DNA of 64,000 nucleotides from Urechidicola croceus (lineage in GTDB: Bacteria; Bacteroidota; Bacteroidia; Flavobacteriales; Flavobacteriaceae). Where the stretch lies: the NCBI RefSeq assembly GCF_001761325.1, contig NZ_CP017478.1:2873501-2937500 (forward strand). Direction: 5' to 3'. Shown in pieces: positions 51,872 to 62,460 of the stretch (its first letter is position 1; every line of letters begins with the position of its first letter). The position numbers and the translations under genes are program-made. The notes under the pieces are model-generated. The model made no database searches. It was not told where the DNA came from and saw nothing but the letters and a program-made list of their open reading frames with translations.

Positions 51872-53530
51872 TTATTTGGCGAAATAAATATAAATAGCAA
51901 TTACTATAATACATATTGCAATACCGACTGCTTTAACATGTTTCCAAGGTTTAATATCAACTTGTTCAGTATATTCTAAGACATACGCTTCCTTTCGAGG
52001 ATATAACTTACCAATAATCAACATTATTACAATATTGAGAATGAATAAAAGTGCCATAATATGTAAGAAATGAGGGTACGCATCTGCTTCTACTATTCTC
52101 AAAGCAGCTGGATCTGTAATTCCTGCTGCTTCTGCCTCAGCTAAAGCATTAGCAATTCTACTAGGTCCAATCCAAAATTGACTGATAATATATAAAATAG
52201 ATCCAGATAATATTCCGATTTTGGCCGCAATTGCAGGTACTCTCTTAGTTAGATAACCAACAACAATAATTGTAAAGATTGGAATACTATAAATACCATT
52301 AATCTCTTGTAAATAGTTAAATAAACTTCCAGCATCAGCAATTAACGGAGCAATAAACATGGCTGCCAAAGCTAAACAAATACCAAATATTTTACCATAT
52401 TTAACAACAGTCATTTCAGGTGCTTCTTTATTGATATGTTGTTTGTAAATATCTATCCCGAATAATGTTACAGAACTATTTAATACACTATTAAAAGAAC
52501 TTAAAATTGCTCCGAACAATACAGCAGCAAAAAATCCAACAAGGTAATCTGGTAAGACTGCTCGAACCAATTCTGGATAAGCCATATCATTTGAGTCTAA
52601 TCCACCTTTGAAATAGTGGTATGCTATCATTCCAGGTAATACTAAAATTAGTGGGCCTAAAATTTTCAAAAATGATGCTAAAAGTAGTCCTTTTTGCCCT
52701 TCGGCTAAGTTTTTTGCACCTAATGCACGTTGTATAATTTGTTGGTTAGTTCCCCAATAAAATAATTGTACGAGCATCATCCCTGTAAAAATGGTAGAAA
52801 ACGGAACTTCTTGACCATGATTTCCAGTTGAGTCAAAACGTTCTGGATTTGCATTAATTAAATTTTCTAAACCAGTTAATACACTATCATCACCAATAGC
52901 CATTAATCCAAAAATTGGAATTAATAAACCACCAATTAAAAGTCCAATTGCATTAATTGAATCAGAAACTACAACAGCTTTAAGTCCTCCAAAAACTGCA
53001 TAAATTGAACCTATAACGCCTATTCCCCAAATACATGCAATAAGTGCTGTTTTATCTGAAACATTTAAAAGCGTAGGGACATCAAACATGCCACTTATAG
53101 CTACTGCACCAGAATATAATATAACAGGTAGCAATACTATAACATAACCAGATAAAAACAATGCTGAAGTGATAGTTTTTGTTGATGTATCAAAGCGTTT
53201 TTCTAAAAATTGAGGTACAGTTGTTAAGCCACCTTTTAAATATCGTGGTAATAAAAATAGCGCAGTCACAACCATAGCAATAGCGGCTAAGGTTTCCCAT
53301 GCCATGACAGATAATCCATCTTTATATGCACTCCCGTTGAGTCCAACAATTTGTTCGGTTGATAAATTTGTTAGTAATAATGATCCGGCAATAACTCCTG
53401 CAGTTAAACTTCTACCTCCAAGAAAATAACCATCTGATGAAGTTTCATCAGTTTTACGTGTTTTAATGTAGGCAATGATTCCTACGAGTGCTGTAAAACC
53501 GACAAAAGAAAAAATACTTATATAATCCAT
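51872..53530 (-). CDS. Sodium/solute symporter (SSS family, sugar-type)
   Basis: A 552-residue membrane protein with about fourteen hydrophobic segments. SSS features: GRSLTAGVIAGSLLLTNLSTEQIVGLNG near helix 1-2, AVFGGLKAVVVSDSINAIGLLIGG and GAILSSFNSVLNSSVTLFGIDIY. The pattern resembles SglT-type sodium/galactose symporters. It likely takes up the monosaccharide or keto sugar used by the downstream Gfo/Idh and HAD enzymes. A 98-bp gap separates it from the preceding gene; no clear terminator is seen there. Confidence 0.9.
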   Translation of the reverse strand: MDYISIFSFVGFTALVGIIAYIKTRKTDETSSDGYFLGGRSLTAGVIAGSLLLTNLSTEQIVGLNGSAYKDGLSVMAWETLAAIAMVVTALFLLPRYLKGGLTTVPQFLEKRFDTSTKTITSALFLSGYVIVLLPVILYSGAVAISGMFDVPTLLNVSDKTALIACIWGIGVIGSIYAVFGGLKAVVVSDSINAIGLLIGGLLIPIFGLMAIGDDSVLTGLENLINANPERFDSTGNHGQEVPFSTIFTGMMLVQLFYWGTNQQIIQRALGAKNLAEGQKGLLLASFLKILGPLILVLPGMIAYHYFKGGLDSNDMAYPELVRAVLPDYLVGFFAAVLFGAILSSFNSVLNSSVTLFGIDIYKQHINKEAPEMTVVKYGKIFGICLALAAMFIAPLIADAGSLFNYLQEINGIYSIPIFTIIVVGYLTKRVPAIAAKIGILSGSILYIISQFWIGPSRIANALAEAEAAGITDPAALRIVEADAYPHFLHIMALLFILNIVIMLIIGKLYPRKEAYVLEYTEQVDIKPWKHVKAVGIAICIIVIAIYIYFAK

Positions 53531-53628
53531 ATTTATAGTTAGTTGTTTATGTGGATGTGAAAATACTTAAATTATGTAAAAGTTAGGTCTTAACAACTCA
53601 TTTTATTTGGGGGACAAACTGTTTTTCT

Positions 53629-54516
53629 CTACTTTTTTATTGGTAAATAGACTTCTGTAACCCATTTTAATTCATTTCCACCAAGATTTGGGTTATTTTG
53701 GAATATTTCAAAAGGTGTATTTTCAATAATAAAATTATTCTTTTTAGCATAGTCTTGAAGTGCATACCAAGTTCTATCAGAAGTAATATAATTTCCGTTA
53801 TAAATTGCCTTTAATGCATGTTTAGATTCAAGCTGTTTGTATTTAATAATTGTGTGGTTGGGTAATGTATCGGGTTTTATAATTGGATAGCAGAAATTAA
53901 AATGAATACTATCAGTATCTTGATTCCATTTTGTGATTTCAATAATTGGTTTTCCGTTTAATTCAACATTATTTTGAACAATGAATGAACTAATCATTTC
54001 ATAATTTTTCATCATCCCTCTTGCCTTTTCTATTTGTTTTCCTTTCATTGGAACATAGGCGCAAAAAGTACTTTTTATTTCACTTTTACCTTCAATTGTA
54101 ATTTTAAAATTTTCAATATGTTCATTTAGTTTTTTACTAAAATCTGTAAGGGTGTTTTTGGTTCTTTTTTCAAAGTCTGTAGTGCCAAATGGAATGCTCA
54201 ATTTGTTCATAATACTATGATTCAAATCCTTAATACCAACAGTAATTTTTGAAGTAGAATCAGAGGTTTTTTTAATATTCCAATTGTAATTATAAATTGA
54301 ATCTCCGAATTGAATTTTCTGATTTAAATTGTATAAATCATCTTGTTGAATTGATGAATTTCCTATGTTGTCACTCCATAATTTTATTGATTGGTTGATT
54401 GTTCCAGGATTTGTTTTTGCTTTTAATGTTACTATATAGTCATTTGGTTTTATAAATATATACCAAACTAAAAAACCAATAATTAATAAAAATATTGCAA
54501 TTAGTACTTTTCTCAT
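53629..54516 (-). CDS. Membrane-anchored GyrI-like effector-binding domain protein
   Basis: A 295-residue protein with one N-terminal membrane segment (VLIAIFLLIIGFLVWYIFI). Residues 25-160 look like an SRPBCC-type ligand-binding half (YIVTLKAKTNPGTINQSIKLW), and the C-terminal part (HALKAIYNGNYITSDRTWYALQDYAKKNNF, WVTEVYLPI) matches GyrI-like/AraC effector-binding domains. No DNA-binding domain is present, so it is a small-molecule binder at the membrane rather than a regulator. It is 2 bp after the haloperoxidase-like gene, so the two should be co-translated. Confidence 0.75.
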   Translation of the reverse strand: MRKVLIAIFLLIIGFLVWYIFIKPNDYIVTLKAKTNPGTINQSIKLWSDNIGNSSIQQDDLYNLNQKIQFGDSIYNYNWNIKKTSDSTSKITVGIKDLNHSIMNKLSIPFGTTDFEKRTKNTLTDFSKKLNEHIENFKITIEGKSEIKSTFCAYVPMKGKQIEKARGMMKNYEMISSFIVQNNVELNGKPIIEITKWNQDTDSIHFNFCYPIIKPDTLPNHTIIKYKQLESKHALKAIYNGNYITSDRTWYALQDYAKKNNFIIENTPFEIFQNNPNLGGNELKWVTEVYLPIKK

Positions 54517-54518
54517 TA

Positions 54519-55853
54519 TTACTTTGTCATCTTTATTTTATTAACAACAAATCCTCCCAATTTTCGACCTTGATCAACACCAACTTCAACAGCGGCGCGA
54601 TAATGAATTCCGCCGTACATTCTACTTATTGCTGCTTCATCTGCTGCTATATTAAACGATTTAAAAGTTCTAACAGGTAATCCGTATCTAGTTTCGGTAT
54701 AATCTTCAAATTGAAAATTATCTCCAAATATTGATGTAAGAACTGTTGAAGCAGCACCAGAAACTACTGAATGCCCACTTGAGTATTCAGGAAATGGAGG
54801 TGTTTGTAAAATAGGTTTCCAACTATCATCAATATGATTGTTAATTAATGTTTCTGGACGAATTAAATTACTACGATATTTTTCATCCCAACAACTAATA
54901 AATGCATCTGCCATTGCTATAGATGCTTTGGTATATACAAAAACTGTTTTGTCAAAATCTGTATTAGTTTGTTTACAAGCAATTTTAGTAATTCCCATCC
55001 AATGAGCTCCAGGAGTTATTTTTTTAGTAGCAAACATTAAATGACCTCGAGTCACAGATACATACGGATTACAATCCCAAAATTGAGCAATAGCAATTTC
55101 TTCAGAAGTATCTCCTTCTTTAGTTATTTTGTTACTAATGTCATAAACTTCTTTTAATTCTTTGTAAAAAGCAGAGTTTTTATCCATAGAAAATTTTGGA
55201 GGAGGAATTGGCTTAAACTGTGCTGCCGAATCAATCACGAATGGTCTAATTTTGTTCCAATGAGGTTCAATACCATCCATATATGCTGGAGGTGTTGGTT
55301 GCCATCTCGATGGGTCGTCAGAGTCTAAAGTAAATTTAGACATTGTACGTGTTTGTTTATAATTGTCCTTATCCATCCATTTTTCAATATGACTTACAAC
55401 TTCCAATGCATATTTTTCTGATTCTTCAAAAACGGTAGGATTTTTTGATTTCCAGATAGTATATAAACTATCTCTGTAAGTTTCAATTTTTTCTTCTGAA
55501 AAAACTAATTTTTTACTTAAATCCATATGTGCAATAAGTGCTGATAATTGAAAATTGATATTATCAGTATTTTTTGGTTTTGGAATTGAAGTTAATTCAT
55601 TTATTTGATTTGATAATGTTTTGTATGAATCATTATTTTGAGCAATAATTTCATACGCAGCAACATTTGGATATGCAAAAATTCTACTTGCAACAGGAGG
55701 AGAAAAAATATCATGTACCATAATATCAACTACATGGTCAATTGCATCATGATATTGATTGGCTGTGACAATAATTGGCTCTTTCTTTTTTGAGCATGAA
55801 ACAATTGTTGTCAATGCTAATGTTAACGATAAAAAATATTTGATAGGTTTCAT
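54519..55853 (-). CDS. Vanadium-dependent haloperoxidase/PAP2-type lipoprotein
   Basis: A 444-residue lipoprotein (lipobox IVSC, Cys20). The vanadate/phosphate site is complete: KX6RP as K325-YRSNLI-R332-P, SGH as S359-G360-H361 in EYSSGHS and SRxxxxxH as R411 and H417 in SRMYGGIHYRA. Family members oxidise halides with hydrogen peroxide or act as acid phosphatases; sequence alone does not separate these. Its neighbours are VCBS/ASPIC proteins upstream and a GyrI-like protein downstream. Confidence 0.85.
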   Translation of the reverse strand: MKPIKYFLSLTLALTTIVSCSKKKEPIIVTANQYHDAIDHVVDIMVHDIFSPPVASRIFAYPNVAAYEIIAQNNDSYKTLSNQINELTSIPKPKNTDNINFQLSALIAHMDLSKKLVFSEEKIETYRDSLYTIWKSKNPTVFEESEKYALEVVSHIEKWMDKDNYKQTRTMSKFTLDSDDPSRWQPTPPAYMDGIEPHWNKIRPFVIDSAAQFKPIPPPKFSMDKNSAFYKELKEVYDISNKITKEGDTSEEIAIAQFWDCNPYVSVTRGHLMFATKKITPGAHWMGITKIACKQTNTDFDKTVFVYTKASIAMADAFISCWDEKYRSNLIRPETLINNHIDDSWKPILQTPPFPEYSSGHSVVSGAASTVLTSIFGDNFQFEDYTETRYGLPVRTFKSFNIAADEAAISRMYGGIHYRAAVEVGVDQGRKLGGFVVNKIKMTK

Positions 55854-55868
55854 TTTTGTGAAATTTTA

Positions 55869-58800
55869 TTATTTTATTTGATAGACTTCCGCCTTGTCAT
55901 TATGAATTGTTATTAATAGATATGAATTTGAATTGAAATTCAAAACATTTAAACTTCTAATTGATTTCTTACTTAAATCCAGTCCAAAATCGCTTCCTAA
56001 AAGTATTTCATTTTCATTTTTTATAAGTGCTCCAGAAAAAGAATCCAATCTGCCGTGGAATGGTTTGGTACCAAAGTAATTTCCTGCAACTAATACCTCA
56101 TTTTGCCCGTTATTATCAAAATCATACTTTAAAAAAGCAGTTATAGGAGATACTTGTAATTCATTTTTAAATGGTACAAATATGAACTTTCCATTTTCGT
56201 TTTTTAGATAACCTGAACGCAGTTCATTTATAGTAAGTAATTTTGCATCGCTTAATACTTTTTTATCAAAAATTTGTTCGACAGTTTTTCCAGCAAAACT
56301 TTTATAAGTAGTAAATTTTTTCTTTACTGAAACAATTTGACTCGTAATTTCATTAAGACCTAAGAGAGGGTAGTAGTTTCCATTTTTCTCAGTTGAAACA
56401 ATCGTTTCTGTTTTTCCATTATTGTCAAAATCTGCATAATGCATGTTCATTGGGTATTTATTCGATGCTTTGAACTTCGAGTTTAATCCCCAATTTCCAA
56501 GTAAATAATCTAAATCACCATCATTGTCAATGTCAAAAGGTTCGATAACTCTCCAAAGACCATTTAAGTCTTCATCTATTAATTCTACTTTATTTAGAAT
56601 ACCATTATTATTTTTGAAAAATGAAGGTTTCATCCATTCTCCAACAACAATTAAATCTTCAATTCCATCATTATCAAAATCGGACCAAACAGCATCTGTA
56701 ATCATCCCTATAGAATTCAATTCCTTATTTTCAATTATTGAAAAATTACCGTTTTCATTGTTCAAAATGTATGAATTTGGAATACTTCCAAATTTATTTG
56801 ATACCACATTATTACCCACGAAAACATCTAAATCACCATCACTATCATAATCATGTACTTTCATAACGGATGCATTTTCAAATGTTTCAGGAAAACTATG
56901 GGCAATAAAACTAGAATCATTTTGGATATAAAAGGAGTCAGTAAGAGGTTTTGATTTGTTCGAAAAATTAGCACCACCAGTACCTATTATTAAATCATTT
57001 TTACCGTCATTATTAAAATCGGCAATTAAAGAAACAACATCTTCTTTTATGGAATCTTTTTTAATGGTTGGAATTTCTGTTTTTATAAAACTAGAATCAC
57101 TTTGAATATAGATTTTTGATGAAATATGTTTTGAACCTCCAAAGAAAATATCAGGTTTTGAATCGTTGTTTAAATCTCCAATCGAAACTGCAGGACCTCT
57201 ATCTGATACTTGATATGGGATCAGTTTCTCTCTGTTGAAATCTATAAAACCATCTTCGATATGAGTGAAGTCAATTCCTAAATTATTATCAATTCTTGTA
57301 AATAAAGACTTAGTTTTAGGATGTAAACTAGCATAATTAAACTCTTTAGTATTTTCTTGTGAAATTGTCAAATTTTGATTGGTTTTTACATCTTTTAAAA
57401 CTTGAAAAGTATTATTTGGCCAAATAATTTTTAACGAATCAATTTGTTCTGATTGATTGAATCCAAAATGAATTATGGGCTCTGAAGATGCTTGAAATCC
57501 TCGAACAGTATATAATTCTTTGAATTGTAATTCGCCATCGTTATAAGCAAAGACTTTTGTTCCTATTCCAAACGAATTAGGTTTTGAATAGTTAAATTTT
57601 AGTTTTAAATAATTTGACTTTTCATTGGTTTTATTGATATATAGTGTTGCAGGACTGTTGATATTATTGGTAATAATATCTAAATCTCCATCATTATCAA
57701 GATCGGCTAGGGCAGTGGCTCCTGAAATTTGTTTTACAGAACCATTAATCCAATCATTAGATTTATCTTCAAATTGAAGGTTTTTATTTCCTTTAAAAAC
57801 GTAGTTATGAACTTCACCAGTTGGCATTAATTCCAATGCTTGTTGGTCAACCAACTTGGTGTTGTCTATCTTTTTTTGAATTTGATCGTTGGAAACAAAA
57901 TTAATGTAATCTAAATCATTTGGACGTTTAGGAATTCCATTAGAAACAAATAAATCTTGTTCGCCATCTTGATTAAAATCTGCAAATAAACCGCTCCAAC
58001 TCCAATCTGTAGCCGCAATTCCACTCATTAAAGCAGTCTCTGAATAACTGCCATTTTGTTGGTTTAAGTGGAGCATATTTCTTGTGAATTGGTAATGATA
58101 CCCATAGCGTTCAATTCGCATTTTTTGAGTTTGAATGTTATCATCACCTTCAGAAGTTTTTAATACAACTTCATCTTCTGGAAGCATATCTAAAGATAAA
58201 ATATCTGGTAAACCATCATGATTAATATCTGCAACATCATTTCCCATAGAGAAACGTGTTGTATGTCCAAAATGTTCTTTTAATTTTTCAGAAAAAGTTC
58301 CATCTCCGTTATTCAAATAATAATAATCATCTTCATGAAAATCATTTCCAACATAAATATCAGGAAAACCATCTTGGTTAAAATCGGAAATTGCAATTCC
58401 TAATCCATATCCATTAATACCACCAAAAATTCCTGCTTCTTCACTTACCTCTGTGAATTTATTTCCATCATTACGCATCAATTTATCACCAGTTTGGTAG
58501 TTTCGTTTAAAACGTAAATCTGCTTTTCCAAAAGATTCTTGAGAATGAACTGCATGATTTAAAATATAGATGTCTAAATCTCCATCCAAATCATAATCTA
58601 AAAATGCTGCGGATGAACTGTATGAGTCAAAATCTAAACCAAATTTTGCGGCACTTTCAGAAAAAGTTCCGTCTCCATTGTTAATGTATAATTCATTAAA
58701 GCCATTGAAACCGTTAACCCCAACAACAGCACAAACATAAATATCAAGTAATCCGTCTCCATTTATATCACCCATAACTGCTCCAGTATTCCAACTACTT

Positions 58801-59117
58801 TTCCCTTCTATTCCTGCAGTCTTACTTACATCTTCAAATTTTAAATTACCTTTATTCAGATACAATTTGTTTTTTACTTGGTTTCCAGACATGAAAATAT
58901 CAGGAAGATTATCATTATTAATATCACCTATAGCAACTCCACCACCATTATAAAAATAGAGGTAATCTAAGATGTTTAAATCTTCGGTTTCAGTAATTGT
59001 ATTGATGAAATCAATCCCCGTTTTTTCGGCAATAGGAGTGTCAAAAAGTTTACCTCCATTCGAACTACAACTAAGAAAGAGTAAGATTCCTAAAATTGAA
59101 AATATAGACTTATTCAT
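55869..59117 (-). CDS. VCBS/FG-GAP and ASPIC/UnbV repeat lipoprotein
   Basis: A 1082-residue lipoprotein (LLFLSC, Cys17). FG-GAP/VCBS calcium loops are numerous (DINNDNLPD, DINGDGLLD, DYDLDGDLD, DFNQDGFPD, DLDNDGDLD). The ASPIC/UnbV module is at about 500-580 (TVRGFQASSEPIIHFGF, LKIIWPNN). The start overlaps the stop of the gene at 59110 by 8 bp. It is about as long as the PUL paralogue at 31051 and shares the GGGVAIGDINND opening. Confidence 0.88.
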   Translation of the reverse strand: MNKSIFSILGILLFLSCSSNGGKLFDTPIAEKTGIDFINTITETEDLNILDYLYFYNGGGVAIGDINNDNLPDIFMSGNQVKNKLYLNKGNLKFEDVSKTAGIEGKSSWNTGAVMGDINGDGLLDIYVCAVVGVNGFNGFNELYINNGDGTFSESAAKFGLDFDSYSSSAAFLDYDLDGDLDIYILNHAVHSQESFGKADLRFKRNYQTGDKLMRNDGNKFTEVSEEAGIFGGINGYGLGIAISDFNQDGFPDIYVGNDFHEDDYYYLNNGDGTFSEKLKEHFGHTTRFSMGNDVADINHDGLPDILSLDMLPEDEVVLKTSEGDDNIQTQKMRIERYGYHYQFTRNMLHLNQQNGSYSETALMSGIAATDWSWSGLFADFNQDGEQDLFVSNGIPKRPNDLDYINFVSNDQIQKKIDNTKLVDQQALELMPTGEVHNYVFKGNKNLQFEDKSNDWINGSVKQISGATALADLDNDGDLDIITNNINSPATLYINKTNEKSNYLKLKFNYSKPNSFGIGTKVFAYNDGELQFKELYTVRGFQASSEPIIHFGFNQSEQIDSLKIIWPNNTFQVLKDVKTNQNLTISQENTKEFNYASLHPKTKSLFTRIDNNLGIDFTHIEDGFIDFNREKLIPYQVSDRGPAVSIGDLNNDSKPDIFFGGSKHISSKIYIQSDSSFIKTEIPTIKKDSIKEDVVSLIADFNNDGKNDLIIGTGGANFSNKSKPLTDSFYIQNDSSFIAHSFPETFENASVMKVHDYDSDGDLDVFVGNNVVSNKFGSIPNSYILNNENGNFSIIENKELNSIGMITDAVWSDFDNDGIEDLIVVGEWMKPSFFKNNNGILNKVELIDEDLNGLWRVIEPFDIDNDGDLDYLLGNWGLNSKFKASNKYPMNMHYADFDNNGKTETIVSTEKNGNYYPLLGLNEITSQIVSVKKKFTTYKSFAGKTVEQIFDKKVLSDAKLLTINELRSGYLKNENGKFIFVPFKNELQVSPITAFLKYDFDNNGQNEVLVAGNYFGTKPFHGRLDSFSGALIKNENEILLGSDFGLDLSKKSIRSLNVLNFNSNSYLLITIHNDKAEVYQIK

Positions 59118-62100
59118 TTATTGTAAAAATTTTAGGTTTACCATCATTTACTGCGGTGATGAAATATGTTTTACCACTTTTATCTTTGAATTGTGCCAAA
59201 TGTTTTACTTCGTCTCTTAGGAAAAACCCACTTGTGTTATAATCCTTCCATTCAAATCCAAGATTACCATCGTTTAAAAGTAGGGTTCCAAAATTACTAT
59301 CCAATCTTGAATATTGTGGTTTAAATTCGTAGTTGTTTCCAGCCATTAGAATATCAATATTGCCATCATTATTTACGTCCGTACAGGTGATTCCACACAC
59401 ACAAGATAACTGTACTCTTGTAGGGAGTTTTATAATTTTGAATTGCCCATTCCCTTCATTAATAGCAATAACCGATTCAGAAATATTACTTTTTCTAACA
59501 ATTGAATTTTCAATAATCTCAGTAGGAAACAATTCTTCTACTGTTCTTTTAGCATATTCTGAAGCCTTTAGATTTTCTTTTTTCAACTTCACAATTTGAG
59601 TGGTTAATTCTTTTTTCATGTGTAGTGGATAGTCTTTTCCGTTAAAATCACGTGTTGTAATTTGTTCAATAGTTCCATTATTATCAAAATCATTGATCCA
59701 CATTTTCATAGGGTTTTCAATCGTTGGTTTATAAGAAATATTATTCCCTTGATTACCCAAGATTAAGTCATTATCTCCATCATTATCTAAATCAACACTT
59801 TCAAGAACATTCCACATTCCATGAAGTTCGTCTAGTGAAGTTTCCATTTTGGCTAATCTCCTACCTGTATTTTTAAAAATTTTAGTTGTTCCCCATTCAG
59901 AAGTTGTTACTAAATCTAGTTTTGAGTCTCCATCCATATCTTTCCAAATAGCATCTGTAATCATTCCAGCATTACGAAGATCATAGGCCAATCTTTCTGT
60001 AGCGTTGTCAAATGTTCCATCACCATTATTTTCTAGAAATAGGTGAGAAGGGTCAACTCCATATGTACCTACAACACTTCTCGAACCTACAAATACATCA
60101 ATATCACCATCATTATCATAATCGTAAGGGTTTATTGTAGAAATATTATTATTTGTTGAAGGAATGTTTTCAGTACTTTTTGAGAAATTTCCTTTACCAT
60201 CGTTTAAATACAATCGAACTTTGTAATTTCTTTCAGAACCAACCTCATTTCCTCCAGAACCAACCATTAGGTCAATATTACCATCTTGATTTACATCAAA
60301 AAATGCTGCAGCAGTATCTTCGAGTTCAGCATCTAGATTAAATGAATTTTGAGTTTTTTGCTTTAATTTGCCAGAACCTTGATTTAAATATATTGTTCCT
60401 GATTGATCTTTTCCACCACCTATAAATACATCTTCATTTCCATCATTATCAATATCTCCAATTGCCATTGAAGGTCCTTCTTGTGAAAGCATTTTTGAAA
60501 TCAATCCTTCATAGTCAAAATCTGAATAATTGTTTTCATCATGTGCGATTAAATTATTATTTGGAAGTTCTTTAATAATAGATTTCTTTTTCTCAATTAC
60601 AGGTTTGTATATTTCTTCAGCATCTTGTTGCTTGAAATATAATGATTGATTTGCAGCAACTTTAAATAGTTTTTGAGTTTTATCATTCGGCCAAATAATT
60701 TGAATAGAATCAATTTCTTTCGTTTTTCCTAATCCAACAGTTACTGGATATTCCATTGAAGATTGGAATCCACGTGAAGGCATTACTTCTTGTAGAATTG
60801 TACTGTTATTGAAATATAATTTAATTTTTGTTCCAATGGCAAATTTGTTGGCTTGTTCACCTTCAAAATTTAATTTGATGTAATTATTATTTGTCAGTTT
60901 TTCAGAATTATTTTTATAAACAAATGATTCCATATTCACATTGTTTATTACTAAATCTAAATCACCATCGTTATCTAAATCAGCATATGCAGCACCGTTT
61001 GATAAACTAGGTAAGTCAAATCCCCAATCTTTGGTTGCATTGTCAAAAGTAATATCACCATTATTTTTATATGCATAATTTACCTGTGGTGCTCTTGGCA
61101 TTTTATTGATAATTGAATCAATAGCTTCTTTTTTACCTGTTAACGCCATTTTTTGAATGATTTCATTAGCAAAAAAATCAACAAAATCAAGATCGGTTAA
61201 ATCATGATTAACACCATTGGTTACATAAATATCTTTAAACCCATCATTGTCCATATCGAATAAAAGACCTGACCAACTCCAATCTGTTTTGGCAACGCCA
61301 CTAAAATAGGCTACTTCAGAAAATGAACCATTACCATTGTTTAATTGTAAGGTGTTCTGAATATATTGTTGAAAGAAGTCTTTACTTTGCTTCAATTTAA
61401 AAACATTGTAGCCTTCAAATTCCATTACCGATTTTACACGCTGGTCGCCTTCAGGAAGCATATCGGTAATAAAAATATCAGCATTACCATCATTATTAAT
61501 ATCAGCCATATCAACACCCATTGCTGATAGACAAAGATGCGAAGTCCAATTTTTTATATCTTCTGTGAAAGTTCCATTTTTATTGTTGATGTAAAGGTAA
61601 TCACGTTCATAGAAGTCATTTGACACATAAATATCTGGATATAAATCGTTATTGATATCCGTAACCATAACTCCTAATCCGAAACCAATCAAACTTCCAT
61701 AAATCCCTGCTTTTTCGCTGACATCAACAAATTTTCCACCATCGTTTCTCAATAACATATCTCCAACTCCTCTAAAAATTTCAGGAACTCCTTCCCAATC
61801 TTGCGCTCTTTTATCACGTTGCTCAGCATACCCTAAACTACTTACAGGAATATTGCTATTATTTAAAATGTAGGCATCTAAATCTCCATCTTTATCATAA
61901 TCAAAGAAAGTGGCATGTGTGCTGAAACCTGTTTCTGCTAGGTTATATTCTTCTGCTTTTTCAGTAAAAGTTAAATCCCCATTATTTATATATAAATCAT
62001 TGTCATGGTTATTTCCTTTCATGTTACCTGCATTACTTACATAAATATCCAACAATCCATCTTGATTGATGTCAACCATATTTACACCAGTAGACCAAGG

Positions 62101-62457
62101 TTTATTTCCAACAACACCAGCACTTTCAGTAATATCTTCAAATTCAAAATTACCTTTGTTTAAATAGAGTTTATTTGGAGCCATATTTCCTGTTAAGTAA
62201 ATATCTGGCAAACTATCATTGTTTATGTCGCCAATTGCAACTCCACCACCATTGTAAAAATTACGGTATTTAAAGATGTTAAAATTCTTTTGATTTTTAA
62301 CTTCGTTGATGAAATCAATTCCAGTTTCTTCTGATGAAAGAAGTGTAAATAACGTTTCTGCTTTTTCTTTTTTAACAACTTTTTCATCATTCTTGGTAGA
62401 GCAAGAAGAAACTGCAAAAAAGAGGATAATTACATGTATGTATTTTATAAATTTCAT
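59110..62457 (-). CDS. VCBS/FG-GAP and ASPIC/UnbV repeat lipoprotein
   Basis: A 1115-residue lipoprotein (AVSSC, Cys19). Calcium-loop repeats include DINNDSLPD, DINQDGLLD, DYDKDGDLD, DMDNDGFKD and DVNQDGNID; the ASPIC/UnbV module has PSRGFQSSMEYPVTVGLG and IQIIWPNDK. The layout matches the tandem neighbours, which indicates duplication of whole genes followed by divergence. The stop overlaps the next start by 8 bp, and the gap to the upstream gene is 3 bp. Confidence 0.88.
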   Translation of the reverse strand: MKFIKYIHVIILFFAVSSCSTKNDEKVVKKEKAETLFTLLSSEETGIDFINEVKNQKNFNIFKYRNFYNGGGVAIGDINNDSLPDIYLTGNMAPNKLYLNKGNFEFEDITESAGVVGNKPWSTGVNMVDINQDGLLDIYVSNAGNMKGNNHDNDLYINNGDLTFTEKAEEYNLAETGFSTHATFFDYDKDGDLDAYILNNSNIPVSSLGYAEQRDKRAQDWEGVPEIFRGVGDMLLRNDGGKFVDVSEKAGIYGSLIGFGLGVMVTDINNDLYPDIYVSNDFYERDYLYINNKNGTFTEDIKNWTSHLCLSAMGVDMADINNDGNADIFITDMLPEGDQRVKSVMEFEGYNVFKLKQSKDFFQQYIQNTLQLNNGNGSFSEVAYFSGVAKTDWSWSGLLFDMDNDGFKDIYVTNGVNHDLTDLDFVDFFANEIIQKMALTGKKEAIDSIINKMPRAPQVNYAYKNNGDITFDNATKDWGFDLPSLSNGAAYADLDNDGDLDLVINNVNMESFVYKNNSEKLTNNNYIKLNFEGEQANKFAIGTKIKLYFNNSTILQEVMPSRGFQSSMEYPVTVGLGKTKEIDSIQIIWPNDKTQKLFKVAANQSLYFKQQDAEEIYKPVIEKKKSIIKELPNNNLIAHDENNYSDFDYEGLISKMLSQEGPSMAIGDIDNDGNEDVFIGGGKDQSGTIYLNQGSGKLKQKTQNSFNLDAELEDTAAAFFDVNQDGNIDLMVGSGGNEVGSERNYKVRLYLNDGKGNFSKSTENIPSTNNNISTINPYDYDNDGDIDVFVGSRSVVGTYGVDPSHLFLENNGDGTFDNATERLAYDLRNAGMITDAIWKDMDGDSKLDLVTTSEWGTTKIFKNTGRRLAKMETSLDELHGMWNVLESVDLDNDGDNDLILGNQGNNISYKPTIENPMKMWINDFDNNGTIEQITTRDFNGKDYPLHMKKELTTQIVKLKKENLKASEYAKRTVEELFPTEIIENSIVRKSNISESVIAINEGNGQFKIIKLPTRVQLSCVCGITCTDVNNDGNIDILMAGNNYEFKPQYSRLDSNFGTLLLNDGNLGFEWKDYNTSGFFLRDEVKHLAQFKDKSGKTYFITAVNDGKPKIFTINE

Positions 62458-62460
62458 GAG

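Noticed and set aside
55869-62457. One split gene (frameshift) instead of two tandem VCBS genes
   Set aside because: Each has its own signal peptide and lipobox and full-length domain order; the 8-bp overlap is normal operon packing.
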